Shown here: one piece after another, positions 1 to 7,047 of the stretch | Layout: the number at the start of each line of letters is the position of its first letter | Position numbering within the stretch: position 1 is the stretch's first letter | Origin: Acholeplasmataceae bacterium UBA6235 | GTDB lineage: Bacteria > Bacillota_I > Bacilli_A > Acholeplasmatales > UBA5453 | DNA length: 12,819 bases | Direction: 5' to 3' | Assembly: GCA_002441525.1 (NCBI GenBank) | Contig: DJWH01000016.1 | Location: forward strand, 1 to 12,819 | Made by a program: the position numbers and the translations under genes | Notes under the pieces: generated by a model | What the model saw: the letters and a program-made list of their open reading frames with translations, nothing else | Databases searched by the model: none | Told to the model about the DNA's origin: nothing

Positions 1-79
1 TGGCTTTCGCTGGGTCTTTTTCTTTTACATTGAGTCCTAAATAGGACAATGCTTCATCGTATAATGTGTTTAAACTCAT
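1..79 (-). CDS. 5' end of an unidentified gene (partial, runs off the left edge)
   Basis: The minus strand reads an ATG at 79 followed by 26 codons without a stop up to the window edge, beginning MSLNTLYDEALSYLG. A GGTGATA Shine-Dalgarno-like sequence lies about 6-9 bases upstream of the ATG, and an extended -10 box (TGG then TATAAA, 97-105) precedes that, so this looks like a genuine gene start. The visible residues are soluble, helix-prone and rich in charged side chains after residue 18. There is no signal peptide. Too little is visible to assign a family. It is separated from the upstream GDSL hydrolase gene by a hairpin terminator at 135-164, so it is probably its own transcription unit. 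Confidence 0.6.
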   Translation of the reverse strand, partial: MSLNTLYDEALSYLGLNVKEKDPAKA

Positions 80-96
80 ATATTATCACCATATTA

Positions 97-105
97 TTTA
101 TACCA
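97..105 (-). promoter_or_regulatory. Extended -10 promoter element for the left-edge gene
   Basis: On the minus strand the sequence reads TGG-TATAAA, a TGn extended -10 box, about 18 bases before the ATG at 79, with the GGTGATA ribosome binding site in between. No convincing -35 box was seen at 17 bases, which is compatible with an extended -10 promoter. Confidence 0.35.
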
Positions 106-134
106 CAATTGGGTATATATTTCCCTTTTTAAGC

Positions 135-164
135 AAAAAAAGATGTAAATTTACTTACATCTTT
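135..164 (-). terminator. Rho-independent terminator of the GDPD-GDSL unit
   Basis: On the minus strand a perfect 10-bp stem (AAAGATGTAA / TTACATCTTT, arms at 155-164 and 139-148) with a 6-base loop is followed by a run of T (complement of A135-A140). The TAA stop of the GDSL hydrolase (155-157) is the end of the first stem arm, so the last codons of the gene double as terminator. Confidence 0.8.
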
Positions 165-1114
165 GTGTGTTTAAGTATTTGGTTTGCTAGTTCAATCATC
201 CCGTATTGTGACGGGTGAATTAAGTCAGCGGACAGGTGATGAAATTTTAACATCGATTCACCCTCTAATAAAATGAAATGAGGGTAGTCTTTCATCACTA
301 TCTTGAATGCTTCTCGATATAAGATGACATCGGATTGTGTGCCCCTGTTTTGATCAAACCCAAGCTTTCGCCAGTTGTCTAAAATCGTGATGCCAATCAC
401 TTTCGCTTGTGGTTGGGTTCGGTTGATTTGTTCTAATAAGTACTTGAGACGTTCAATAAATATAGAAACATCATAACCATCCCCTAGCAAGTTCACGGAC
501 AACTCCAATGTGATCAAATCATAGGTTTGTTGACACATGAAATCCACCAAAGCTTTTTCGATATACGCTGAACCACTCATCCCGTAATTGAAACACTCAT
601 AACCTAAGGATTCAGAAACAATCCCTGGATAGTTTAAGTCTGGGGTGAATCCATTTCTGCCTTGGGTAATTGATGTGCCGTAAGCGAGATACCTTTTTTT
701 AGGAAACTGATGGGTATCTGGGTATTTATACCCACCTTCTATGGATTGAACTGTAATGCTTTCTTTGAGAATGATGCGAACCAAATTCGGTTCAAATCGA
801 TGGTAGTTGGATAGTCTTTTCAACCCATCTTCATCAAACTTAGGCGCGATTTCAAAGGTATATGACCCACTGAATGTATGAAATTCACCTTGATAGTCCC
901 CATAACAAATCAGGATTTGTGCTGTAGATGGCGTATAGACTTCGATTTTGACTTTGTCTAAAATGGTGAATCTAATTTCTGAACCAAACAGCGTATAGGC
1001 GTTGGGTTGACCCTTTACTGACAACGCTGGTATGAGATTTTCAGGGAACTTATGTAATACATATCCAGTCTCTTGTTTCGTGGCGTATAGGTTATGTAAA
1101 TAGACGTTATTCAT
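155..1114 (-). CDS. SGNH/GDSL-family hydrolase (putative esterase/acetylesterase) with N-terminal beta domain
   Basis: An esterase-type hydrolase of about 319 residues. The SGNH blocks are all visible: GTSIT with the nucleophile Ser148 (numbering from the ATG at 1114), YGMSGS with the block II Gly, ELSVN with the block III Asn208, and DLIHP with the catalytic Asp297/His300 near the C-terminus. About 135 residues before the Ser look like a beta-sandwich, as in the GDSL_3 or carbohydrate-esterase architectures. There is no signal peptide, so action in the cytoplasm is likely. The frame extends to a TTG at 1135, but neither start has a good ribosome binding site. I prefer the ATG at 1114 because it forms an ATGAATAA overlap with the stop of the upstream GDPD gene, which suggests translational coupling. 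The substrate is unknown; an acyl or acetyl ester on a sugar or lipid is an inference from family and neighbour. Confidence 0.85.
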   Translation of the reverse strand: MNNVYLHNLYATKQETGYVLHKFPENLIPALSVKGQPNAYTLFGSEIRFTILDKVKIEVYTPSTAQILICYGDYQGEFHTFSGSYTFEIAPKFDEDGLKRLSNYHRFEPNLVRIILKESITVQSIEGGYKYPDTHQFPKKRYLAYGTSITQGRNGFTPDLNYPGIVSESLGYECFNYGMSGSAYIEKALVDFMCQQTYDLITLELSVNLLGDGYDVSIFIERLKYLLEQINRTQPQAKVIGITILDNWRKLGFDQNRGTQSDVILYREAFKIVMKDYPHFILLEGESMLKFHHLSADLIHPSQYGMIELANQILKHTKM

Positions 1115-2582
1115 GGGCACTACGTTTGACTTCAATTTGAATGAGGTCTGACATCAAAGTGTAGTTAACCAAATCTGTTTTAACCATGTAAGTCACATAA
1201 ATATAGGCGATGCCATCTAGAGTCGCGTGTGTGATTTGATTGTTTTCGATGACTAGCCCCAGTGGATTTTGGAATAAAACCTCGATGTTACCTTGAACCT
1301 CAACGCCTAAATCGGTGGTGACATCGATTTTAAGGGTATCCCCAATATAATAAATATGTCTTGTCTTGACTATCAAATATTTGACAAAATCTCTAAAGCG
1401 GTGAGATTCATCGGTGTTGATGCCATAATATCCAGATAAGAATGCCTTTCTTAAATCGATATCGGTTTTCAATCCCCAAGGACAGTATAAAATCGCTCTC
1501 TTCTTGAGAATCTCAATTAAGTTGGATTTGGTATGACTAAAGTATGGGTGAATCATGAGGTTGTATTTATTGGAAATTTTGATGATATCTGATACGCTCA
1601 TGTGGTTTTGTTCAAGGTCAATTAAAAATCCCCGAGCATACCCTTTCGCGTACTTCTTGAAATTGACCAAGGCGAATGGATAAAAACTCATGAGTAACGG
1701 TGGACGGTCCATTTGCGAGAGGACTCGGTTCAAACGCTTCATGGCTGTACCGGATGATGTTTTAGCTTCAATCAATAACGATGTGTTGGTATCCTTTAAA
1801 TGGCGATGAAACATCGATAAAGTAGGCAATACTTCATCTGTTTTTTCCCCTTGATAGGTCATTTTGATGGACTGTAGTGATTTGAGGGTGTCTTTACGAA
1901 TGACATAGTCTTTTTCATAAGTACGACCCAAAGAATCGTCGTGATTCACTACAATGTGTTTGTCTTTGGTCATTTGGAAATCCAGTTCGACGAAATCGGA
2001 TTTCATTCTGACCGCTTCTGCAGCGGCTTTTAAACTGTTTTCTTGTGCATTGGCGTGATACCCACGATGGGCAATAACAAACGGTGAAAAAGCATAATCA
2101 CCTTTCACATCAATCTGTTTTTTATCGATGTTTTTACCATACAGACCATCGACACCTGCCAATACCGCTTGATAGATATCCGATTGTTTTTCAACATACG
2201 CAAAAACAACCAATCCGTACATCTTCAAATGTCGTACCATGGATGAGGATAAAGCAGTCGCTTTTAAACACACCGTATGGGCGTGATTGTTAAAGGCATC
2301 TTTGGATAAATCGACCAAACTATTGAAAGTGTCTGGCATGTAAATGAGTCTTGCATATGGGTAACTCTTGTAGAGTGTTCGTAACGCTTGTTTGGATTTG
2401 GAAAACACAAAAATATCAAATAATTGATGTTTATAGAGTAACTTACCTATGTTTTTCGCATCTTTTATTTGATTAACCTCAATCGCATTTAAGCCGTTGA
2501 GGATATTTTCTTCGTTGATATATTCAAGCCATTTGATGTCGCTTGAAGGGGTATTTGAAATAACAATGATCTTTTTTAACAC
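1107..2582 (-). CDS. Glycerophosphodiester phosphodiesterase-like protein with extra N-terminal and C-terminal domains
   Basis: About 491 residues, roughly twice a simple GDPD. Numbered from the ATG at 2588, the catalytic domain begins near residue 170: AHRG with His174/Arg175, EN at 183-184, ELD with Glu201/Asp203, NHDD with the second catalytic His216, and EAK at 274-276. These are the standard metal and acid-base positions of enzymes that cleave glycerophosphodiesters to glycerol 3-phosphate and an alcohol. Residues 1-165 resemble the last strands of another GDPD barrel (a GLVVFAYVEK segment, then AGVDGLYG) without catalytic residues. Residues about 412-490 look like an Ig-like beta domain. 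No signal peptide or membrane segment is seen. Start choice: a GGAGAG sequence touches the ATG at 2588, leaving no spacing, whereas GTG at 2582 has a normal 6-base gap, so I start there. It is the first gene of a unit with the overlapping GDSL hydrolase. Confidence 0.85.
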   Translation of the reverse strand: MLKKIIVISNTPSSDIKWLEYINEENILNGLNAIEVNQIKDAKNIGKLLYKHQLFDIFVFSKSKQALRTLYKSYPYARLIYMPDTFNSLVDLSKDAFNNHAHTVCLKATALSSSMVRHLKMYGLVVFAYVEKQSDIYQAVLAGVDGLYGKNIDKKQIDVKGDYAFSPFVIAHRGYHANAQENSLKAAAEAVRMKSDFVELDFQMTKDKHIVVNHDDSLGRTYEKDYVIRKDTLKSLQSIKMTYQGEKTDEVLPTLSMFHRHLKDTNTSLLIEAKTSSGTAMKRLNRVLSQMDRPPLLMSFYPFALVNFKKYAKGYARGFLIDLEQNHMSVSDIIKISNKYNLMIHPYFSHTKSNLIEILKKRAILYCPWGLKTDIDLRKAFLSGYYGINTDESHRFRDFVKYLIVKTRHIYYIGDTLKIDVTTDLGVEVQGNIEVLFQNPLGLVIENNQITHATLDGIAYIYVTYMVKTDLVNYTLMSDLIQIEVKRSAHE

Positions 2583-2603
2583 ATACATCTCTCCAGTATA
2601 TTA

Positions 2604-2632
2604 ATCATATAATATTTAACCTTTTTAATCAA
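2604..2632 (-). promoter_or_regulatory. Sigma-70-type promoter of the GDPD-GDSL unit
   Basis: The minus strand reads TTGATT (2627-2632), a 17-base spacer, then TATGAT (2604-2609). Transcription would start near 2597, leaving a leader of about 15 bases that is mostly the GGAGAG ribosome binding site of the GDPD gene. Confidence 0.6.
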
Positions 2633-2752
2633 TGATAATAGTAGGGAAAATCGCAGTTTTTTAGAGGATACTTTGAAATGCAAATGACACTTGAAAACAC
2701 ACGATGTAATAGACATTTTAAAGTAAGATTTGAATGCCCTGCTTATAAACAG

Positions 2753-2766
2753 ATACATCGATGTAT
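2753..2766. repeat. 14-bp perfect palindrome between divergent promoters
   Basis: ATACATCGATGTAT is its own reverse complement. It lies in the roughly 280-base gap between the GDPD promoter and the promoter of the two-helix membrane protein, about 65-80 bases upstream of the latter's -10 box. It could be an operator, but no second copy was noticed in this window and no regulator can be named. The rest of this gap shows only A/T-rich sequence. Confidence 0.4.
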
Positions 2767-2831
2767 TTGATTTTTTCAGCGGTGTAAATCCTTATTTTAA
2801 ATTATATTTATATTTTTTATCTATAAAATTG

Positions 2832-2852
2832 TATAATAATATTGGAATGAGG
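2832..2852 (+). promoter_or_regulatory. -10 box and ribosome binding site that fix the start of the membrane-protein gene
   Basis: A perfect TATAAT lies at 2832-2837, with only A/T-rich candidates for a -35 box around 2807-2812. An AATGAGG ribosome binding site at 2846-2852 is 9 bases before the ATG at 2862. The open frame runs on upstream to 2730, but that part lies before the likely transcription start (about 2844), so it is not translated. Confidence 0.55.
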
Positions 2853-2861
2853 TTATACATT

Positions 2862-3752
2862 ATGCCAATCAAAAAAATCTTAGGACTCATCGGTATTACA
2901 ATCGCATTTTTGGCACTAACGATTGGGTCTATCGCATTGTTTGACAGTGCCCGAACATTTGAAGTGACGAGTATTCAGGAAGTGACTTTAACTTTCTATA
3001 ATGACGAGAACAACCGAGGTAGATACATCTACGTGTTTGAACAAGAAAAACCCCTATATATTCCCTCTTTTGTTCATCCAAATAGAAAACTACTTAGTGA
3101 ATTGGAAAAACACGCTGTCTTGACCATTGGTTATATTGGCGGTGAGTCCGATAACTATGATAAAGAAATCGTTTATATGTATCATGACGGGGTTGCGATA
3201 CTCACTTTAGAAGATTACATAGAAGATAACCAAAACAATCTCTATATTGGTTCAGTCACAACAGGCATCATGGCGATCCTAATGATTGTTTTATGGTTAG
3301 CATATTTTTATAAAAAACCTATGCCAAAAATGGAAGATATCATGTTGCCGTTCAACGATGATGAAGCGGATGCTGAACCTGTATATGTCGAACCCATACA
3401 AGGCATTGAGTATGTCGATATCCACTTCTTCTCACCCCGAAAGGATTACAAAGCCATTTTTAATAACCTAAAAGAACAAACCATCCAGTTCAATTACTTA
3501 AAAGAGGATCCCAATCATGAAATAGCCATTGTGTTTTACAAAATGGGTAAGCAATTGGTGGCTGAATATGTATTTTATGATGGTGATCACTATTTATTGG
3601 AAATTTATGATGAAAGTTTAGAATACTTTTATCCAAGGAAAAAAACACTCAGTCCTGAAGCGTATGAAGCATTTAGTTCGGCTTTAAATCGCTTTTCACT
3701 TGAAAATGATATACCAATCGTCATCGAAATTATTAGAGATGAAGAAGAATAA
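2862..3752 (+). CDS. Membrane protein of unknown function with two transmembrane helices
   Basis: A 296-residue protein. Residues 6-27 form a hydrophobic helix right after a short KK-containing N-terminus. Residues 29-127 are polar and mixed beta (probably outside the membrane), residues 128-150 are a second helix followed by KK, and residues 151-296 are a soluble acidic C-terminal region that should face the cytoplasm by the positive-inside rule. The outer segment has a pattern of alternating strands ending in a DGVAILTLEDY motif, reminiscent of small extracytoplasmic beta domains in Firmicutes membrane proteins. I cannot name a family. The C-terminal domain starts with a linker rich in Asp, Glu and Pro (157-180), then alternating strands and helices (185-290). 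It is transcribed alone from its own promoter and ends at a strong terminator shared with the convergent HAD-metallophosphoesterase gene. Confidence 0.75.
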   Translation: MPIKKILGLIGITIAFLALTIGSIALFDSARTFEVTSIQEVTLTFYNDENNRGRYIYVFEQEKPLYIPSFVHPNRKLLSELEKHAVLTIGYIGGESDNYDKEIVYMYHDGVAILTLEDYIEDNQNNLYIGSVTTGIMAILMIVLWLAYFYKKPMPKMEDIMLPFNDDEADAEPVYVEPIQGIEYVDIHFFSPRKDYKAIFNNLKEQTIQFNYLKEDPNHEIAIVFYKMGKQLVAEYVFYDGDHYLLEIYDESLEYFYPRKKTLSPEAYEAFSSALNRFSLENDIPIVIEIIRDEEE

Positions 3753-3755
3753 CAA

Positions 3756-3802
3756 AAGAAGCCAACTCAGTGAAAAACACTGAATGGGCTTCTTCTTTTT
3801 TT
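3756..3802 (+). terminator. Rho-independent terminator between convergent genes
   Basis: Arms AAGAAGCC (3756-3763) and GGCTTCTT (3787-3794), with an inner TCAGTG/CACTGA stem (3767-3772/3778-3783), are followed by seven T (3796-3802). It serves the plus-strand membrane-protein gene. On the minus strand the hairpin is followed by TTTTGTT, so it may also terminate the convergent gene ending at 3804. Confidence 0.8.
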
Positions 3803-3803
3803 C

Positions 3804-5315
3804 TTAAAGAATGCTGACGTATGTATTGATTTCGCCATCGTGGTTGAGTTCAATGACACGACAGCCTTTTTTAAATCCTTTTGGACCATAATCATAATAA
3901 CCACTGACACGGCCATAAGCCAACAATACTTGGTTGTGATAGAAGGCATAATCATTGTAGTGGTCATGTCCCACAAAGATACCTTTACAACTATTCTTTT
4001 TACTGAGAATTTCCATCATATGGTTTGGAATCGGTGGGGTACATGGGGTTTCATGATAAGACCCAATATAGTCCTGTTTTTGTTCTGGCGTGACCGATTT
4101 AAATTCATAGGGTGGGATATGACAAAACAAAAGTGAACTGGGTACTTTTTCAAAAGGCAAATGGTATTGATTGACCACACTGTCCATCCAAAGGAGTTGT
4201 TCATCTTTAAGTGAACCATACCCCCAAGTTGGTTTTTGATCAATGATGTAAAACGCATCAACATGGGAGTCCATCATGAATAACAAACCTTTGGTCAGTT
4301 TTTTGTCTTTAACTTCAATAAAATAGTTGGAATACCCATACTTTGGATTACCCGGTTTATAGGATAAGTAATTCGCATCCTTGATTTGTTCAATCAAGGT
4401 TTCATATGCGACGCCTTCATCGGTATCGTGGTTACCAAAGATAAAACTCCATGGGGTTTTGAATTGTCCCATATAAGCCCCTAAATCTTTATATAATTTA
4501 GGGCTATCTTTTGACATCGTTTGGTCACCAGTAAAGACGATGAAATCGGGTTTATGTTCAGCAATCATCTTTTTGATTAAACCCTTGGTTTTCAAATCCT
4601 TCATGTCATTCATCAAATGCAAATCGGTGAACTGAACGATTTTAAATGGTTTATTGGGTTTCATCTTGAGTGTCAACACAGGTTCATAATCATAGGTAAA
4701 ACTACACAACTCATCAAAAGCATGGAATGTCTTGTCGAAATAAATCATCTTAGAGGCGTCTTTATGCCAATTCATGTAGATGGATAATATCCCTGCATCT
4801 TTGGCGGCTTTCGCATCCGAAATCGAATCTCCCACAAACATCATTTCTTTTTTATTGAGTTTTTTGGTGGTGATCAATTTGATGATCCCTTCTGGGTCTG
4901 GTTTAGGTCTAGATACATCTTCAAACGCGATGATGTCTTCAAAGAAATGGAAAATGCTGAGACCAGTCAGTTCCGCAATCGCGATTTTCCTGAGTTCTGA
5001 GGTGATGATGTAAAGCTTGATGCCTCGGCTTTTTAAACTTTCTAAAATGTCCAATGTGTTCGGATAGAGTTTTAAGTGATTGACCGCGAGTTCGCTGTGA
5101 ATCCGGTAAATCTCTTCAATCAAATCCGGACGTTTTTTACCATAGAGCATTTCGAGTACTTCTGGGTATCCTTTCGCAAGCACATCGGCAACAGGGATAC
5201 TTTTTAAACTGACTTTGGGTGGGTGAAGTTTGACGAGGGCTTGATAGATATCTAAAACAAGATCATTAGATTCAATCAATGTCCCATCCATATCAAACAA
5301 AATGGTTTTATACAT
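3804..5315 (-). CDS. HAD-superfamily phosphatase fused to a calcineurin-like metallophosphoesterase
   Basis: A 503-residue fusion. Residues 1-200 are a HAD hydrolase of the phosphoglycolate-phosphatase-like group: FDMDGT with Asp8/Asp10, Thr105 in ITSE, Lys138 in RPKPDPEG, and VGDSISD with Asp163/Asp167. Residues about 222-503 are a metallophosphoesterase with a complete metal site: Asp231-x-His233, GD at 263-264, GNHD at 294-297, His399 in CHIPP, and GHDH at 449-452. A DEQLLW segment (371-376) recalls the Dcr2/purple-acid-phosphatase-like branch. Both active sites look intact, so two hydrolytic steps by one protein are plausible; substrates are unknown. No signal peptide is seen. The frame can be extended to a TTG at 5333, but an AGGAG ribosome binding site 8 bases before the ATG at 5315 decides the start. 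The gene follows the kinase cassette by 81 bases on the same strand with no clear terminator between. Confidence 0.9.
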   Translation of the reverse strand: MYKTILFDMDGTLIESNDLVLDIYQALVKLHPPKVSLKSIPVADVLAKGYPEVLEMLYGKKRPDLIEEIYRIHSELAVNHLKLYPNTLDILESLKSRGIKLYIITSELRKIAIAELTGLSIFHFFEDIIAFEDVSRPKPDPEGIIKLITTKKLNKKEMMFVGDSISDAKAAKDAGILSIYMNWHKDASKMIYFDKTFHAFDELCSFTYDYEPVLTLKMKPNKPFKIVQFTDLHLMNDMKDLKTKGLIKKMIAEHKPDFIVFTGDQTMSKDSPKLYKDLGAYMGQFKTPWSFIFGNHDTDEGVAYETLIEQIKDANYLSYKPGNPKYGYSNYFIEVKDKKLTKGLLFMMDSHVDAFYIIDQKPTWGYGSLKDEQLLWMDSVVNQYHLPFEKVPSSLLFCHIPPYEFKSVTPEQKQDYIGSYHETPCTPPIPNHMMEILSKKNSCKGIFVGHDHYNDYAFYHNQVLLAYGRVSGYYDYGPKGFKKGCRVIELNHDGEINTYVSIL

Positions 5316-5340
5316 CGAAATCGCTCCTCTCAATAAAAGT

Positions 5341-5346
5341 ATTGTA
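5341..5346 (-). promoter_or_regulatory. Possible -10 box for the HAD-metallophosphoesterase gene
   Basis: The minus strand reads TACAAT about 25 bases before the ATG at 5315, upstream of the AGGAG ribosome binding site. No good -35 box is seen at normal spacing. A short inverted repeat, ACATA-aac-TATGT (5359-5371), lies just upstream. Weak evidence; the gene may also be read from the kinase cassette. Confidence 0.3.
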
Positions 5347-5396
5347 ACATATTTTACTACATAAACTATGTCTGTTTTTTATGAATTGGAAGGATT

Positions 5397-6170
5397 CTAT
5401 TTTTCCTTTTCTTTCATTTCTTTCACTCTACGATAATAAGTGCGTTTTGATGATAACCCACTCTGTTTAACGGCCTCTTCTAATGTGATTACCCCATTAG
5501 TGTACAGTTTTTGGGTTTCTTCGAGCATAATGAAGGGTACCGATTGTTTGGCTCTACCACGGTTTCTTTTTATTTTATTTTGATAATAGTGGGACACTTT
5601 TTCGTATAAATGACAATAGTTTTTGATGAGAATGGTTCGATTAACGCTATTCACAATAATACTGCCCAAAATAAAGTTTGATCTACTTGCTAAGGTTTGC
5701 AGTGTCTTTGGTATTAATTTATATAAATCGTTCTCATCCATATGATTATTTTCCAAGTTTAAATAAAATGTATCACTTTTTAGAGACAAATGGTCTCCGC
5801 CGTACTGTTTGTGCGCATCTAGCAATAATAGAAATGGTTGATGATAATCCAAATTGTATTCTTTTAACTCTTCAATAAGATTCACTCTATTCTTAGGCGT
5901 TATGCGCTCAGAAACAAAAACAGGTGTCACATTAACACGATAATATGCCTGCTGTCTAAGTGTCAAATCTATACCTGGTATTTCTAAACCATCAATTGCG
6001 TCTAAAACATCATAATAGGGTTCAAATATGTATTGAAACGATTCATCAGGAAACAATTCATATGTCAGTTTTGCAATCTTAAAATACACTTTCTTCCATT
6101 GGTATGTGATATATCCTTCATTGTGATAAATACTTGTCAGTTGTTGAATTGGTGAATTTAAGTCATTCAT
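5397..6170 (-). CDS. HipS/HipA-N1-like domain fused to a C-terminal helix-turn-helix; likely antitoxin/regulator partner
   Basis: A 257-residue protein. From memory of the E. coli HipA N-terminus, residues about 28-130 follow the same course: a KIAKLTY strand, an FQYIF strand, an IDLTLRQQAYY segment, a FVSERITPKNRV segment in place of HipA's FFDNLLPD...R, then YHQPFLLLLDAH ending in GGDHLSL. This suggests the N1 subdomain that the adjacent kinase lacks. Residues about 216-252 look like a recombinase-type helix-turn-helix (VITLEEAVKQSGLSSKRTYY), preceded by a basic stretch (199-208). The ATG at 6170 overlaps the kinase stop as ATGAATGA, implying coupled translation; the frame extends to 6350, but that part lies inside the kinase gene. 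The weak AAAGG ribosome binding site is about 13 bases upstream, again fitting coupling. Expected role: bind and restrain the kinase and repress the promoter at 7048-7083. Domain calls are by eye. Confidence 0.7.
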   Translation of the reverse strand: MNDLNSPIQQLTSIYHNEGYITYQWKKVYFKIAKLTYELFPDESFQYIFEPYYDVLDAIDGLEIPGIDLTLRQQAYYRVNVTPVFVSERITPKNRVNLIEELKEYNLDYHQPFLLLLDAHKQYGGDHLSLKSDTFYLNLENNHMDENDLYKLIPKTLQTLASRSNFILGSIIVNSVNRTILIKNYCHLYEKVSHYYQNKIKRNRGRAKQSVPFIMLEETQKLYTNGVITLEEAVKQSGLSSKRTYYRRVKEMKEKEK

Positions 6171-7023
6171 GTTGATTAACCAACCTTTCATAGGATGCTT
6201 TGATGATGTGTTTGTATCGATGCTGTATAATAAACTTATAAAACTTTTTTTGAATCGTTGTGAGCATCTCTTCTCCATCGATAAAACTACAAATTTGATC
6301 AAGATTAATTTTAGGATACATTCTAATAAGTGCTTCATTGCAAGCTTCAAATTTTAAGCTGTTTATAACTTCAAAATATGAGGATTTCTTATGGTTTATT
6401 TTAATTTGTGATGTTGGATACTTAAATGTCATATGATGAAGTACTGTAGAATCATTCATGGCTTCAAGCATCAATTGTTCAGTATTACGTCTTGGAAACA
6501 GTGATGATCCATTATCAAATATGGGTGCCATGGTGTACTGATTATCTTTTTTGATAAAACCCCAGTTTGCGCCATGTCTATCAAAATTACCAATCAAAGC
6601 ATCTATAATAAACATATTCCAAAACTTTTCAATTACTGTAGAAACTTGTGTAATTTTTATATTATCTTGTAACATTCTAACAATGTCTTGATAATCATAT
6701 TGATACATTTCTTTATCTCTATCTAGTGAAGACTCCCCTACACCATTGAAAGGAGTGAATATACTTCCCGTATTGTTGAAATCTTTACACAATACAATAG
6801 GTCGCTGTTGATACAAACCAAGTCTCGTCCATTGAACATTTTCACCTGCAAGACTAAATATCATAGAGCCTAAGTGTTCTGAAATATGATTGTTTAATAA
6901 CCCATTTTCTGAATTCTTTTGGAACTTGACAATAAAATATTCATCATCAATCGTAATACCGAATTTTTCTTCTGATCCAGTATATATTCGATTATTTTTA
7001 GGGTATACTGAGTAATCAATCAT
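6163..7023 (-). CDS. HipA/CtkA-type serine/threonine kinase core lacking the N1 domain; candidate toxin
   Basis: A 286-residue kinase of the HipA C-terminal fold, shorter than E. coli HipA (about 440) because it starts directly with the N-lobe. Visible motifs are GSEEKFGI (16-23, the glycine/serine loop), Lys33 in FIVKF for ATP, Glu49, GNFDRHGANWGF (145-156) with catalytic Asp148 and Asn153, and the metal-binding Asp170 in IFDNGSSL. All expected catalytic residues are present. The target is unknown; HipA and HipT phosphorylate aminoacyl-tRNA synthetases, which is only an analogy here. The ribosome binding site is weak (GGAT about 10 bases before the ATG at 7023). It is the first gene of a two-gene unit with an 8-base overlap to the HipS-like/HTH gene. 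The pair is richer in A+T than its flanks: 12 of 60 bases at 6601-6660 are G/C, against 23 of 60 at 7801-7860. Confidence 0.85.
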   Translation of the reverse strand: MIDYSVYPKNNRIYTGSEEKFGITIDDEYFIVKFQKNSENGLLNNHISEHLGSMIFSLAGENVQWTRLGLYQQRPIVLCKDFNNTGSIFTPFNGVGESSLDRDKEMYQYDYQDIVRMLQDNIKITQVSTVIEKFWNMFIIDALIGNFDRHGANWGFIKKDNQYTMAPIFDNGSSLFPRRNTEQLMLEAMNDSTVLHHMTFKYPTSQIKINHKKSSYFEVINSLKFEACNEALIRMYPKINLDQICSFIDGEEMLTTIQKKFYKFIIQHRYKHIIKASYERLVNQHE

Positions 7024-7047
7024 CGTGCCACATCCGTTTCTATATTA

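Noticed and set aside
2730..2861. Upstream extension of the membrane-protein frame
   Set aside because: The TATAAT at 2832-2837 and the ribosome binding site at 2846-2852 place the start at 2862; the upstream part would not be transcribed.
3840..4136. Plus-strand open frame opposite the metallophosphoesterase domain
   Set aside because: Shadow of a gene with intact catalytic motifs; no family resemblance of its own.
5359..5371. ACATA-aac-TATGT inverted repeat upstream of the phosphatase fusion as an operator
   Set aside because: Only five A/T-rich base pairs per arm, which is expected by chance in such sequence; kept as a remark only.
6171..6350. Extension of the HipS-like/HTH reading frame upstream by 60 codons
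   Set aside because: It would overlap the kinase coding region by 188 bases; the ATGAATGA junction at 6163-6170 is a normal coupled start.
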